From Paracyclopina nana (taxonomy: Eukaryota > Arthropoda > Copepoda > Cyclopoida > Cyclopettidae), in assembly GCA_019096065.1 (NCBI GenBank), contig JAGUCH010000009.1, positions 1,374,001 to 1,438,000 of the forward strand: DNA of 64,000 nucleotides, given 5' to 3'. Positions 11,668-22,946 of the stretch are shown here, piece by piece. Position 1 is the stretch's first letter; each line of letters opens with the position of its first letter. Both the position numbers and the translations under genes were made by a program. Below the pieces are notes generated by a model, which saw only the letters and a program-made list of their open reading frames with translations, made no database searches and was not told the origin of the DNA.

Positions 11668-14600
11668 ACTATTATTCTTGCATTTTTAACACCTTGATTG
11701 TGCAACCTTTTTTTCTTTCTTCTTTTTTTCCAAGCTCAAATGTAGTATGCTATGCTCAGTTGCCAAAATTCTTGCCAGAAAAGATCAAGCTAATAGCTCT
11801 TAAACTGAGGAGGAAAACACTCTAATTTCTCACACACAAAGCCTCTAACTTAAGCATGCTTTGTTAACAGGCCGAAAAAAACATGGAAAGTTCTTGTAGC
11901 GCGAAGGCTGAAAAAAATTGGAAATATGCAGAGTCGAAAGAAAAAATGTTGGCAGATAGTGGACAAAAAAGGACATTTTCGTTAGAATGGGCAAATTTTG
12001 AATTTGAATTCAATTTCAGTTTAGTGAGCCGAAAAAAAACCTTAGGCTGAGACCATTTTTGAGTAATTTGAGTTGAAAACATTTTTGTGTCAAATATTTG
12101 AATTTCAAGACAAAAATGAAAAAGTTTTCAGAACGATGCCTAATCTGGTGACAAAATGCGAACAAATAGATGAACACCACATGAAGAAAAAATAGTCTTC
12201 AAAGGGATCCCCTGTCAAGTCATCGATCATGATAGCATAGAAGCACAGCCAACAACAGATGTGTGTAACAGTGGTCAAATCACATCTGGCTTGTGACACT
12301 GCAGCAGCAGCGCAGGTCACATTTATTTCCAAAGAAGCAAAGGTCAAATACCCAGCATAAAGTGGCCTTCAGCAGGAAATGTGACATCATTTGTCGGCCA
12401 AAAGATACCCAAAGGGGAAATGCATTAAAAAGAAGATTGGAATTTTCTTCACATTGAAGCTCTTCCTTGACCACCAGCCTTGCTACAAATTACCTACTCG
12501 ACAGCTTAATGAAATATTTTGAACCTATAATACTGGGACAGAAACCACTTTGAACTCCATCATTTAAACCTGCTAGCAAGGCTGGCTCAAAACATGGCAA
12601 ACTCTTAAACTGAGGCATTTAGCCAAAATTATTGGCTTGGCAAAGATCAACTTGACGAGCTTTTTAATAGGCTCTATTAGCTCTCAGTTCTCAAATTCTG
12701 TAACAACGTTCATTAATCATATTTTCTCACATTTTGACGATACTTCATATCTTGGAGTAAGAATGAATGGAAAAGCAAAAAACGAGAACAACTGTCAGTT
12801 CACACCTGTGAAATTGAGTATCAAAGGAGACCAATTTTGATTTTCTTGGATTTATTTTAGCTGAGTATTGAATCAAATGGCCAGATTTTTGGGAGCGGCT
12901 ATTCCGGATAATCTGAATAATGAATGCATGAAGGGGAATTTTTTAAAAGCCCTGCATTTCCTACTGCATCACTTTTAAGGCTATCCATAAATTCTAGAGC
13001 AGGATTTTTAAACAAATGTCAATCTGTGTGCCCGATAAGAGAAGGAATTTATGGGTCAGACTCTACTTATCAGCTAACAAGGGTACATTAATTAGCGTCT
13101 AAAACTATTTAAGGCACAGTAGGTAATGTGTATTAAAGTTTTTTTTCATTCTCAAGATGGTTGGAGGTAGAAACACGATCCATCATCAAGTGGGATTGAG
13201 ATCATCTTCTTTTGCACAACAATGATGGATTTTCGGCTTAGCTTTAATTCTACCTTGGGTTACTAATGCAACTTTCCAAGTGTATAAACTGGTCAATTTT
13301 TCAATATTTGGTTACCGCCCATAATTTTCAGCCAAAGATAAAACTTGATAGGCCTTCTGCTGATTCACAGGTCAAGGTCTTACAACTAGCAAACAAACAA
13401 CATTGGCTAATGAGAAAAGCAAATCTAGTACTCATTCCCCCAGCCAATTAACGAGAAAAGCCATTAACACGAGTATGAATGAAAAAGGTCTTTTCGTACA
13501 GTAAGCAAAAATAGGTCAAGACCAAAATCTATTCCTATGTATTTGGCTCAATAAATAAACCACCATTTTAGCTTAGAAACAGATATTCAAAGGTTAAAAG
13601 GTTCTTATTATAAGATTTCACCGATTATTATGCAATTTGATGGATTATGAAAGGAAAGTGTTGGGCATCGAGATGAATCTTTTTTGGCAAGTTTATCACA
13701 CATCATGCAAAGCAAATAGATCCATCCATAATTTCACACCTTCGAGAAAATGCATAAGCCCCTTAGGCAAGATTTGTGGTGTGATGACGATGTTCACCTC
13801 TAAGATGGATGACTTTTTTTCTCAAAATTCGCCCAGCATCAAGACTGAGCCTATTTTGCTCTTTTGGCAAACTGCTAAAATCTTCCAATTTCATGATGTT
13901 CAATTTCGTCTAAGACACCTATGTGACAAAATAATCAGCTGTAGCTGTGTGGTGAAGACTTATTTAAAAACGATAGTGAAAAGTGCCAATTCTCGTCAAA
14001 TTTTTACACTTGGTTTGGCAACCGATGATTCGAAAACAAGCGAACGAAAAAAGTTTTCACTTTCTGGCTAGATGATGTGTGTAGCTTTGCAAATTACAAG
14101 CCGAAAAATCCGTCAAATCATGATGATGATGATGTAGGTCACTTGGGTTTTTTTGTGATGACAGCCGATGCTTCCAATTTTTGCGTCAAGATCAAGGTCC
14201 AAAAGAAGCTCAAGTTGCCAAAGGATTGCACATGAGTTGGCTAAAATCGGAGTAGCCAAAATCTCAGGCAATCAGGAAGTCTAAAAATTCAGAGTTCATC
14301 TCTGAATTTTTAGACTGAGGAAAATTTTAACGCTCTGTGCAATTTTGCCAATTGAAATAAATTCCATTTTTGTGAACCGAAAACAAAGTTGGAAGATGAC
14401 AATCAAAGCTCCATAAATCAACGATTTGACTTGATAGCTGAAAAAACCCTATGAAAATGTGATAACGAATTAATTAGTAGATGAACATCACAACATGAAT
14501 TAATGCAAAAAGATCACGTAACGAGTAAAAAGCTGAGCATCAATGCAATAAAAAACTCGACTTTAATTGCAATTAGTTCTCAAGAGCCATCAGTCAAAAA

Positions 14601-17600
14601 ATAAGGCCAACGCACTTATTTGGAGATTGAAACAAGAGCGTAGCCACAAAAAACGATGACAAATTGCGAGAGCAAGCTAAGGAAGTAATTGATCAATTTA
14701 AAACTCTGAAGTACACACACACTCAAAATGAAAATGGACAGAGAAAAAAAGAGACTCAAAAGTGACCACCAACTCTGTTTCTAAGAGCAGAAAATCAGCC
14801 TTAATTTACCCCACTGCAACAACAATTAGTTGAACTAGGCCAGTGTGCAACTTTGTAGGCCAAAATGGAAGGCTACAATTTGTCTACTTCTCCGAAGGTA
14901 AAAGAAAAATTACACCGGCCCAAAAAGTGTGACCATGTAATTATCGCTCTTCGGTGCTTTACTGAGAGGTCCCTTTGATGCACCCCACTGTGGACCTCCC
15001 TTTTACAGATTACTCTCTATGTGCACAATGGGCAAACTTGCCAGAAAAAAACCAGCTTAGCTGGCCTAGATTCCAGGCAGGAAAAAACGAGTTAAATTGA
15101 AGCGGAGATCAAGCGATTTCAGCTGAAAAAGCACCCACTGTGCAATCTCAGCTGTTACAAAGTATTTCCTTATACACGCCCATACAACTAAAAGGATTAC
15201 TGACCTTAATCCAAAAATGTAACTCACTTCTTATGATGGTGAAAAAACCTAAGGTCAAGAACTCATCTGTGGCAAATTTTCGCAAACCTAATAAATGCTG
15301 ACAGTTTTCCATATTTTTTGCCAAATGATGCTTTCAAATCAATTTCCTCAGAAATGAGATTCGATTGAAGTCTTTGAATTTTGCGTTCAGATCTCAATGC
15401 TGAAATTAATCTCAAAAGTTGAAAGCTTCTTAGCGTCAAGATTTTCTCTGGACTTCATTTGATTTGCCTTGTTTTCGAGATGATGGATCGTACAAATCCG
15501 GAATTATTCAGCCAAGGACAGCTTAATATATTAGCTGCTGCAGCTCACCAGCTCAAGAAGAGAAATTCGTTTGATCACTTTGATTGGCATTTAACTGACC
15601 ACATCTTGATATGAAAAGCCAAAGTCATATGAAGGCCTCACATAGGAGCATTGAAGCATTTCTGCTGTCAGCAACAAATGAAGTCATAGATCAGCATAAT
15701 TCCTTTATTGTTTTCAGCAGATTCCAATCTCACATGGCCTTTTATGGGTGGCTGGATGATGCATAATTGACGATGAAATGACAATCCTTACTCAGGCTGC
15801 AAAATAACCCTAATATGGTATGTCCAAAGTTAAAGTTATTTCTTTTAAAACTAGAAAATGCTTATATTTTCAATTTTTGGAATCAATTCAAGTGGCCATG
15901 TAGACTCGATGGACAAGAAGCAATTTTCATTTCAGTTCACAAAACTGAAATTAATTGCAAGAGTCAAACTAGTGACTTTTCGTCAGGATTTCCTAGCACA
16001 TTTTTCATAGTGTGCAAGCTTATAAAAGAATTGGTTTTGATTGACTGGCAAGCTTACAATGAATGACAACATCACAAATTCCTCAAGATGTGAACTTGAT
16101 TATTACGTTGATTCAAGGTCTTTTTTTCACAAGGTATTGCCCTACTGCTAGCATATGGGGTTCATTGATCAATTTTTCCTACCTGTGTTTACAAATTAGA
16201 AGAAGTATTATACCTGAAATTTTTTGCGCCAATTTGACTCCTGCTGCTTTTGAACCCTCTCAAGTTTCAAATATGAGCAAAAACCTCATCAAAAGCTGTG
16301 TGAATACAAATTGAGGCATTTCCAAAGAAAATCGACAGGGTTGGCTTATCACAAACGAGATCCATAATTTTCTTTTGACATATTTTACGCACTTTATATA
16401 GTGGCCAGATAGCAATCACATTTGTGGTTTTCTGTGCATTATTTACCCTTTCTTAGAGCTCTAAAAAGCAATGTTCTATGATATTTATAGGCGATCAAAA
16501 AGAGGGCTAGTCTCCGTAGCGAAATACTATCAAAATACAGAAACTGCATATCAACAAAAAGTCCAATTCTCAAGTGTCCGTTCGGCCTTAGTGCAACGAT
16601 CCGCTTCGCTCGAAATAAAAAGGAAAAAATGGCGACTGCTAAAAATGCCATCAGATTAGAGTAACAATACGAATGCGGAATGTCTTAAGGATTGAGGGAT
16701 CAAAGACGATTTTAAGGAAGAATCTTCTTTCCCCCCACTTTATTACAATGACAACAACAATTGAGCAATAAAAGCCAAGGTGAATGGAATAAACTGCAAA
16801 TATTTGCAGGCTCTGCTATTGCTACTTTATTATCATCGATTTTTCCCTTTCGAATTGGGATCGTAAATTATGTGTCTGAGCAACATTTCCCTAATCAATA
16901 GCACATGTGTGGTGGTAAAATAGTGAGGCAAAAGCTGCTAGAGCAATAGCACAGTGGCCATATGTACATGATGTGTCCACAGTGGAGGGGTAGGAAATAT
17001 TGCGATCTAATGAAAAACTGCTATATTGACCGAAAGTCTAGTAGACATTTTCAGCTCTCGAAACTGAAAGTGAAATGAAGTGTTGACAACTGATTGCACC
17101 TAAATAAAGCTGGCATTGTCGTTAAAATCAACATATTTGAGTATGGCTGACAAAAAAGGCATTTAAAAAATCAATCAAAGGCTGTGCTGCACGTGGCATG
17201 ACAAAAAGTGGTCAAAGTTGGCAACTTTTGCAGATACGATCTCAGTGAGCAGCAAGGGAAAAAAAACACCTAATATTAACGACTCTGAGATAAATTAATG
17301 ATGCTCCGAATTCTTTGAATTCACGACATGAAAAAGAGGTTGCAGCCGCTATAGCGGCAAAAACTGTAATGGATATTGGGTTTTCATAGCAAAAAGGGCA
17401 CGCTTTAATTTTCGGCTTGAGGAGAACAAACGGTCATTCATTCTAAAAAAATCTCAGGCTTCGGATCTCTTTTGTGCCACCCCGCCCAAGTGAGAAAAAA
17501 TGCCAATTTGCCACTTTGGCTGACAAATCTAATAAACACTCGTCGGACGCTCTTCATTGTCCTCAAAAAACAAAGATGATCGTCCATTGTGGACCAAAAA

Positions 17601-17779
17601 AATGAATGTTGACTTAAAGCGTGCGGCAGATGATTCGAGTCATTCGTCCAAGACGGAATTTCAAGAACAACAACGACAGCCGCGTTAAAAACCGCAAAAT
17701 CCGTTCGAGCTAATTATAATGAGAGGTGAATCGGACTTACTTTAGGTTTGTTGTTGTTTTTCACTCGGATTTCATCGCT
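11668..17779. other. 6.1 kb without a recognisable gene
   Basis: AT-rich DNA with scattered short open frames on both strands; none resembles a known family. It holds the 16-bp word at 12167-12182 (minus), a degenerate copy at 14478-14493, a perfect hairpin at 14278-14316 and a 14-bp palindrome GCCGCTATAGCGGC at 17345-17358. It may be upstream Shank intron or intergenic. Confidence 0.5.
14278..14316. repeat. perfect 17-bp hairpin
   Basis: AGTCTAAAAATTCAGAG, a 5-nt loop TTCAT, then the exact reverse complement. It stands alone in non-coding DNA. It could be a remnant of a small element; nothing shows that it is transcribed. Confidence 0.7.
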
Positions 17780-18240
17780 GTTGCTTCACCACTGGCGATT
17801 TGACGAGAAATTTAATCGCGCGTCTCCGCGCTGCGATTTGACGAGAAAAACTGGCCAACACGTGCGTTGAAAAAATGAGTTGTAAACAAACGCTGAAGCA
17901 CTCTTCGATTTTGACTGCTGCTGAGCTGCACACGCGCAAATCGCTGAGTCTTGGGTCAGCTGCACTCCGCGAACTGGACTTGAACACTGAGTCGATGCTC
18001 CGCGTTGATGGAGCAAAACGAGGGATCGCCAACGACGTACGCCGACTGTGGACAGAAGTATGCGCGAGCGCGCCCCCAAATGGCCCACTGTGCACTCACC
18101 GAATTCAGCTTGGCATTAAAAGCTGTGACTTGGCCGTAATTCTCGCACTTTGGGCCCTCTGCCGTGAGCCCGTAACTGTGTTGCGAAAACCGAAAGTCTA
18201 GAAAGGCTCCCCAAATGGCCGAAATCGAGAGTGAACAGGC
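17780..18240. promoter_or_regulatory. GC- and CpG-rich island, possible promoter or first-exon region
   Basis: The base composition changes sharply from the AT-rich flanks, with many CpGs. Frames of about 100 codons are open on both strands (17875-18201 plus, 17772-18095 minus), but neither encodes anything I recognise. On the minus strand there are good donor-like sites: GTGAGT just left of 18099 and GTAAGT near 17738. These would suit untranslated first exons of a minus-strand gene, conceivably Shank. This is inference from composition and splice words only. Confidence 0.3.
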
Positions 18241-18578
18241 TTCGCCCTGACAACCGCCATAGCATGCGATGCTAGCTGAAAAATGATGAACTTGCGAGTT
18301 TGAAAGCTCATTTGAGCATCAAACGTTGTTTTTTATTATTTTTTGCGGCCAAGCTACATTCAAATTTAATTATATTCCCCTCGTTGCCTACTCGCAATTT
18401 GTCAAGTCAGGGAGCCGAAACTGTGCTTTTTGAAAGTTTTTTTAGAAAACTCTTGAAAAGTGGCATGTCTTTTGGCAGAGCCTTCGCAAAGATTCAGCTT
18501 TCTTCCTTGAGCTTCGCGTCCGTGGACTTTCGGCTGATGCTGCTTGCTACAGCTGGCTTTCTCTTTTTCTTGAAGCAG

Positions 18579-18754
18579 CTGTAACAGCAGCTGAAGTAGC
18601 GGCAGCCTCAGCTGTCCTCGAAGCTCCCGAGGCTGCTGCTGCTGCTGCCGCTGCTACTGATGATGAAGGAGGAGCAAAAGGGATGTTGGTTGGGGCGTTG
18701 GTAGTGCTCAGCTTAAACTATCACGGTCATGGTCGACCCATGCCAGCTTTTTAG
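18579..18754 (+). CDS. possible Ala-rich terminal coding exon, unrecognised
   Basis: After a pyrimidine tract ending AAGCAG the plus strand reads a phase-2 exon, VTAAEVAAASAVLEAPEAAA, continuing through an alanine run and DDEGG to a short hydrophobic stretch (MLVGALVVLSL). It stops at TAG 18752-18754. The segment is GC-rich like coding DNA and unlike its surroundings. No upstream partner exon was found. The GCTGCTGCT run also leaves the minus strand open, so it could be plain repeat. Low confidence. Confidence 0.22.
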
Positions 18755-20765
18755 GGGGTTCTCTCCTCCACATTATCAAGTGTTCTTCTTCTTACTTTTG
18801 TTCCACGATCATTTGCTACCAGTGCAGTGTCATACCATCAGCGCCAGCTTTCTTTTTGTCTGCACATCATAATCCTTCATTCAAATCTGCTAAGCAAATA
18901 AGATCACCCGATTTGGAATTTTTCCGCCTTACATAAACTAAACTTTTGTTTCCACGAGGTCAAATGGAAAAGGTTTTTTTAAAGAATAAATAGCAATCTT
19001 TCAAAAGATAAAAGCTACCTCAATTCGTCAAGATTTTCAAACGTTTCATTTTAATTTCGCTGTTGAGAGGAGCACTCAAAATGATGGTGGCTGCCATTAT
19101 CAAAAGGGCATAAATTAGGGATGGAATGACGGTAAAAAGCCTAGCTAAAAGGCTTATATTCAACGGATCGTTTAGAGCAAGGCATGCCATTAGTGCAGCC
19201 TAATGTTTTGGGTCAATTCATCACATACACACACTGAAAACGCGTGGGGAATGCTAAAAACGAGAGCTACTGCTGTGGGAATTTTCTTATCTCTACTTTC
19301 ATTGTATGGGAGAAGGCAACTTACTCCACTTTATGCACTATTTTCACTTTTCAGCCATAAAGCTTCGCAGCGAGACTTTACCTAATTTTTGCAGTTTTGT
19401 AATTTGTTTTAAAAAAACCTGGGACTCTGAGAAAGCATATTTTCAATTTGATTACGAAGAATAAGTGTAGATGAAAACCTCATTTCACGGGTCACATGAC
19501 CTGCATCGCAATTGACAGAGCACTTAATGTGAAAAATAGTATAGTAGCAATTGACCATTTCTGCTGTCGTGCTCGAAGTTCTTGTCTTGATTTCACACCA
19601 TTGTCCTATGTGAACAAGTTTGCTCAACCTCAATTTAGCTGTATCAAATGACCACGAATAGAAATTACTAGGCATGGTACATTCTTGCCAACCAAAAATC
19701 GCATTGTCTCTTAGTTGAACAAAAAGTTTCACTAATGTGGTGTTCATCTATTGAGGCTGGTAAAATCTTAAAATTAGGATTAAACTCAATGCTGATGATT
19801 ATAATGGTTATAACTCATTGCAAAATCTGTTAAATCTTCTTAGATGACCACCACATACAAAGAGACAATAAATAAAATAGCATCCATACCAAAAATAAAT
19901 CTTTTTGTTCAGTAGCTCAGAAAAATATCTGTCAATCAGTGCAAAACTAGATTTAATTAATGTGATGGCAGGCCTATTTGATTTTTGCACCACAATTGAT
20001 TAATTTCCATGGCATGACAACTCCTCATATTCTTTATTTTCATGATGATTTTATTGTATTTCTATTGAATAAACAGAAGCTGAGCAAGCCTGTTTTTACA
20101 GTGCCATGATGCTGAGCAAGAAGAGCAGATCTATTTTTACATAATTATCTTATGCAAACACATGCTTTGTGGCGTGAATCATCTGTTTTTTCCATTTTAT
20201 GAATATGCTACCGAGTTCTGTAACTTTTGGCTGCCATTGTTTATTACAGTGCGAGTAACTTGTCATTCAAGTACATATAGTATACACAGTGGGCTCGCAC
20301 GAAATCTTCTGAAGCTAATGATGGTGGACACGGCATGTGCAAACAAGAATATTAAGCAATAATTGAATTAGTTCACTTTTGGAAACGAACCACTGAAGCG
20401 GTTATAACTATAGTTAGTAAAAAAAGTGCGGTGGTTTCCTTTACGAACTTGGAGGAAAAAATGCATTTACAGCAATGAATAATTGAAAAAGCACTTGCGA
20501 GTACGTATTGATTTTGTGCAATGTAGTATGGCACATATCAGATAACCAAAATAATTCAGCTCTTGAGCATTCAGAACACAATTGTTAAAAAAATCTGGTT
20601 GAATTGCAGTTTTGCACTCCAGAATTTAATTTCAGTTTCATGCACTCAAAGTATCGATGGGTGAAAACCGTTCAATCTCATCAATAGAAACTTTGTGTTG
20701 TTGGCCTCGTTTAGTCATAAAAAGTGTTGCAATAAACGTCACTAATCATGTAGCGAAAGAGTATC
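18755..20765. other. no gene seen; contains a convergent 16-bp pair and the EF-Tu 3' flank
   Basis: AT-rich. The 16-bp word occurs at 19735-19750 (plus) and 19841-19856 (minus). On the minus strand ATTAAA at 20625-20630 lies about 136 nt beyond the EF-Tu stop codon and could serve as its polyadenylation signal. Confidence 0.45.
19735..19856. repeat. 122-bp segment bounded by inverted 16-bp words (candidate micro-element)
   Basis: The left end is ATGTGGTGTTCATCTA; the right end read inward is ATGTGGTGGTCATCTA, one mismatch in 16. The interior has no ORF and only weak further complementarity. It is the shortest and cleanest of the convergent pairs. Confidence 0.45.
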
Positions 20766-22946
20766 TTAAGTTTCTATCTTTATTACTTGTTTGGCTAGTT
20801 TTGTCTTGACAGGAACTGCAATAGGTGAGTAGAGCTTCGTGATCATTCCAGTACCCACAGTGATCTTGTTTTCTCTTAGGGCGAATAACTGACCCTCAAT
20901 TAAGGGCATATTTGAGGGGAGTGTGAAACGCACAGCAGCCTGATCTCCAGGCATGATCATGGCAGTTGGATCCTTGAGCATGTCCAGCCTGAACACCATT
21001 GACCAAGTGTCGATATAAATCATTTGCATATATTTGTTCAAGATGGGATTCGATCTTCCACCTTCCCGTTTGGTCAAGAAGTACACGGTTCCCTGGAAGT
21101 CAAAGAAAATTCACTAAATCTTTTTTTTTGATAAAACAACGCATTCAATTCTCAGAACCAAATAATGAGACTTGATTAAAATCGCTCGCTTTTACTTTCA
21201 GTTCTCCAAACTGAATTTAAGTGGCAAAGTGAAAAGCTATCATACGATAAGATTTTCCTGAATGTCGTCCTGAAAAACTAACTCACGTCAAAATGATTGG
21301 TGGGTGAAAAGGATTTCGGCTCGGCCAGAATCATGCCTTTCTGTATCACACCTGTCTTGACACCCTTGATATTAATGCCAACATTATCACCAGCCTAGGA
21401 AAATGATGTAAATTAAGATACATGAATTTAAAAAATATTTATACTCCCTACAATGGCTGAAGGCACTTCTTTTTTGAACACTTGCAAGGCTGATGCAGTG
21501 GCTTTGGCATCAAGCCCAAATCCCATGATTTGCACAAAGTCTCCTTTTTTCACTGTGCCCCTTTTGATGGTGCCAATGACCACTGTGCCACGTCCTGGCA
21601 CTGAGATGATGTTATCAATTGGCATAAGTGCAGGTGATGTAGTGTCTCTAACTGGCAAATTCACATGCTTATCCAGGGCTGCAATCAACCTCAAGATACT
21701 TGGCTCTCCATACTCTCCTAGGTCTCATTTGAGTGCCAAAAGTGCTGAGCCATGAATAATGGGTGTGTTATCCCCATCAAAGCCAAAATCATTGAGAAGC
21801 TCTATCATTTCCAGTTCAACCAGTTCCAGCATTTCAACATCCACAATATCAGCCTTGTTAATGAAAACCACCAATTTCTTAATGCCAACCTAGGGATGAG
21901 TAAGGAAGAGGTTGAGTGAGTTGACAGGCTTAATGTTGAGAACTGAGAATAAGGCAACAGTCAGCTGACAACTACTGCATTGCTGACTTGCTGTTGATAG
22001 TGAATCAGTAAGCTGCTTTATGTGACATTGGCCAATTTTTCAACATGGTTTGCATTTCTTGCATTGTCATTCCTGTGGTGCTCTTTTTGTGGCACAGATT
22101 TCTGCAGCCGTTGGTGATGAAATTCTGGAACCCTTGGGGAAAAGTTGAGGACAAATCGAATGAAGAAAATGCAAATTTGACCAATTTGAAATGCCCCATT
22201 GGCAGCAAGGACTCACAAAAGGACATTGATGATGGAGACACAACAAAGGCCAAAAAGGCCAAGGCTGTCAAGGCTGACTAAATAATTTACTCACTTGTCT
22301 TGCTAATAATAAATGTTCCCTTGTTTGTGGCATCATTCCATCATCTGCAGCAACTAATAAAATGGCTCCGTCCATCTGCGAGGCTCCAGAAATCATATTT
22401 TTGACATAATCCGCATGTCCTGGACAGTCAGTGTGTGAATATTTCCTGGTTTTGCTTTCATATCCCACATGGGCAATATTTATTGTGATTCCTCTGGCCT
22501 TTTCCTCAGGAGCCTACATTTTTCAAGGCTAAAACTTTCCATATTTTCTTTACTCATAATTTGATATAAATACTTGGTCAATTTGGTCGTAGTCCATGAA
22601 TCTGGATTTGCCAGATTTCGCCAACACTTTGGTGATAGCTGCTGTCAATGTGGTCTTTGCATGATCAACATGGCCAATTGTACCTACATTGATATTAGGT
22701 TTGACAGCCTGAAACAAAGCATTTTCTTTAAATAGCAAATCATAATATTTGAATCTACTTTACGTCAGATGAGAAGAGCCTGGTTGAAGGTAGGGTAAAG
22801 TTGGCCGGAGAAAAGGGCTGATTTTTCACTAAATAAATAGATGACAAGGCCCTAGGAAAAGTCCTGTTGTAGCCAAATCTTGAGAAAATCACTCTTGACG
22901 TCCAAAAGCACAAAGTTGGAGCAGCTTTAAAGGCTGAAAAACTCAT
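20766..22946 (-). CDS. TUFM: mitochondrial elongation factor Tu, 6 exons, with an in-frame TGA
   Basis: Minus-strand exons: 22764-22946, 22575-22708 (last coding base 22574), 22295-22513, 21452-21889, 21287-21394 and 20766-21092. All junctions are phase 0 with GT..AG, giving 469 codons. EF-Tu delivers aminoacyl-tRNA to the mitochondrial ribosome using GTP. The first 61 residues are rich in Arg, Ser and Phe with no acidic cluster, like a mitochondrial import signal. The GTPase motifs follow: GHVDHAKTT (P-loop), RGITI, DCPGH, NKAD and GSAL, then domains 2 and 3 ending in VIKIET. Two oddities stand out. The usual P-loop Gly before Lys is Ala. Codon 55 of exon 4 (21725-21727) is TGA, while homology continues unbroken on both sides. 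The start is the ATG at 22944-22946; the TTG nine bases upstream is not needed. It may be a decaying paralogue, a polymorphic null allele or a sequencing error. Four of the five introns are 55-194 bp; the third is 405 bp because it contains another gene. Confidence 0.9.
21725..21727 (-). other. in-frame TGA inside the EF-Tu reading frame
   Basis: The minus strand reads GCACTCAAA TGA GACCTAGG. In other EF-Tu proteins a Gly or Arg is usual near here, and either is one base from TGA (GGA, CGA). No splice sites would remove it, and the frame downstream stays homologous to the stop at 20766. Confidence 0.85.
22045..22281 (+). CDS. C18orf32: C18orf32 / UPF0729 family small membrane protein, nested in an EF-Tu intron
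   Basis: An intronless 78-codon gene starting [20 protein letters not shown], the hallmark start of the UPF0729 family: a short Cys-Ile-Pro hydrophobic N-terminus, then a polar Lys/Asp-rich tail, about 76-80 residues. Family members are associated with the endoplasmic reticulum and lipid droplets; the molecular role is not settled. The N-terminal 20 residues form the only membrane segment. Start context CAACATGG is good. It lies wholly within intron 3 (21890-22294) of the EF-Tu gene, on the opposite strand. An AATAAA at 22308-22313 would put its 3' end antisense to EF-Tu exon 3. Length and start fit the family, so I take it as a functional gene rather than a shadow frame. Confidence 0.85.
   Translation: MVCISCIVIPVVLFLWHRFLQPLVMKFWNPWGKVEDKSNEENANLTNLKCPIGSKDSQKDIDDGDTTKAKKAKAVKAD
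22308..22313 (+). terminator. AATAAA polyadenylation signal for the C18orf32-like gene
   Basis: 27 nt past the stop codon, on the plus strand. It overlaps the Leu-Leu-Leu codons of EF-Tu exon 3 on the other strand, so the two transcripts would be complementary here. Confidence 0.5.

Noticed and set aside
13637-14071. 144-codon plus-strand frame
   Set aside because: AT-rich, no family resemblance, no splice or promoter support; fits chance in this composition.
21690-21760. A small intron removing the in-frame TGA of EF-Tu
   Set aside because: No GT..AG pair around it keeps the frame, and the residues on both sides are homologous to EF-Tu without a gap.
22005-22271. Minus-strand frame antisense to the C18orf32-like gene
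   Set aside because: It is a shadow of the real plus-strand frame and lies in an EF-Tu intron.
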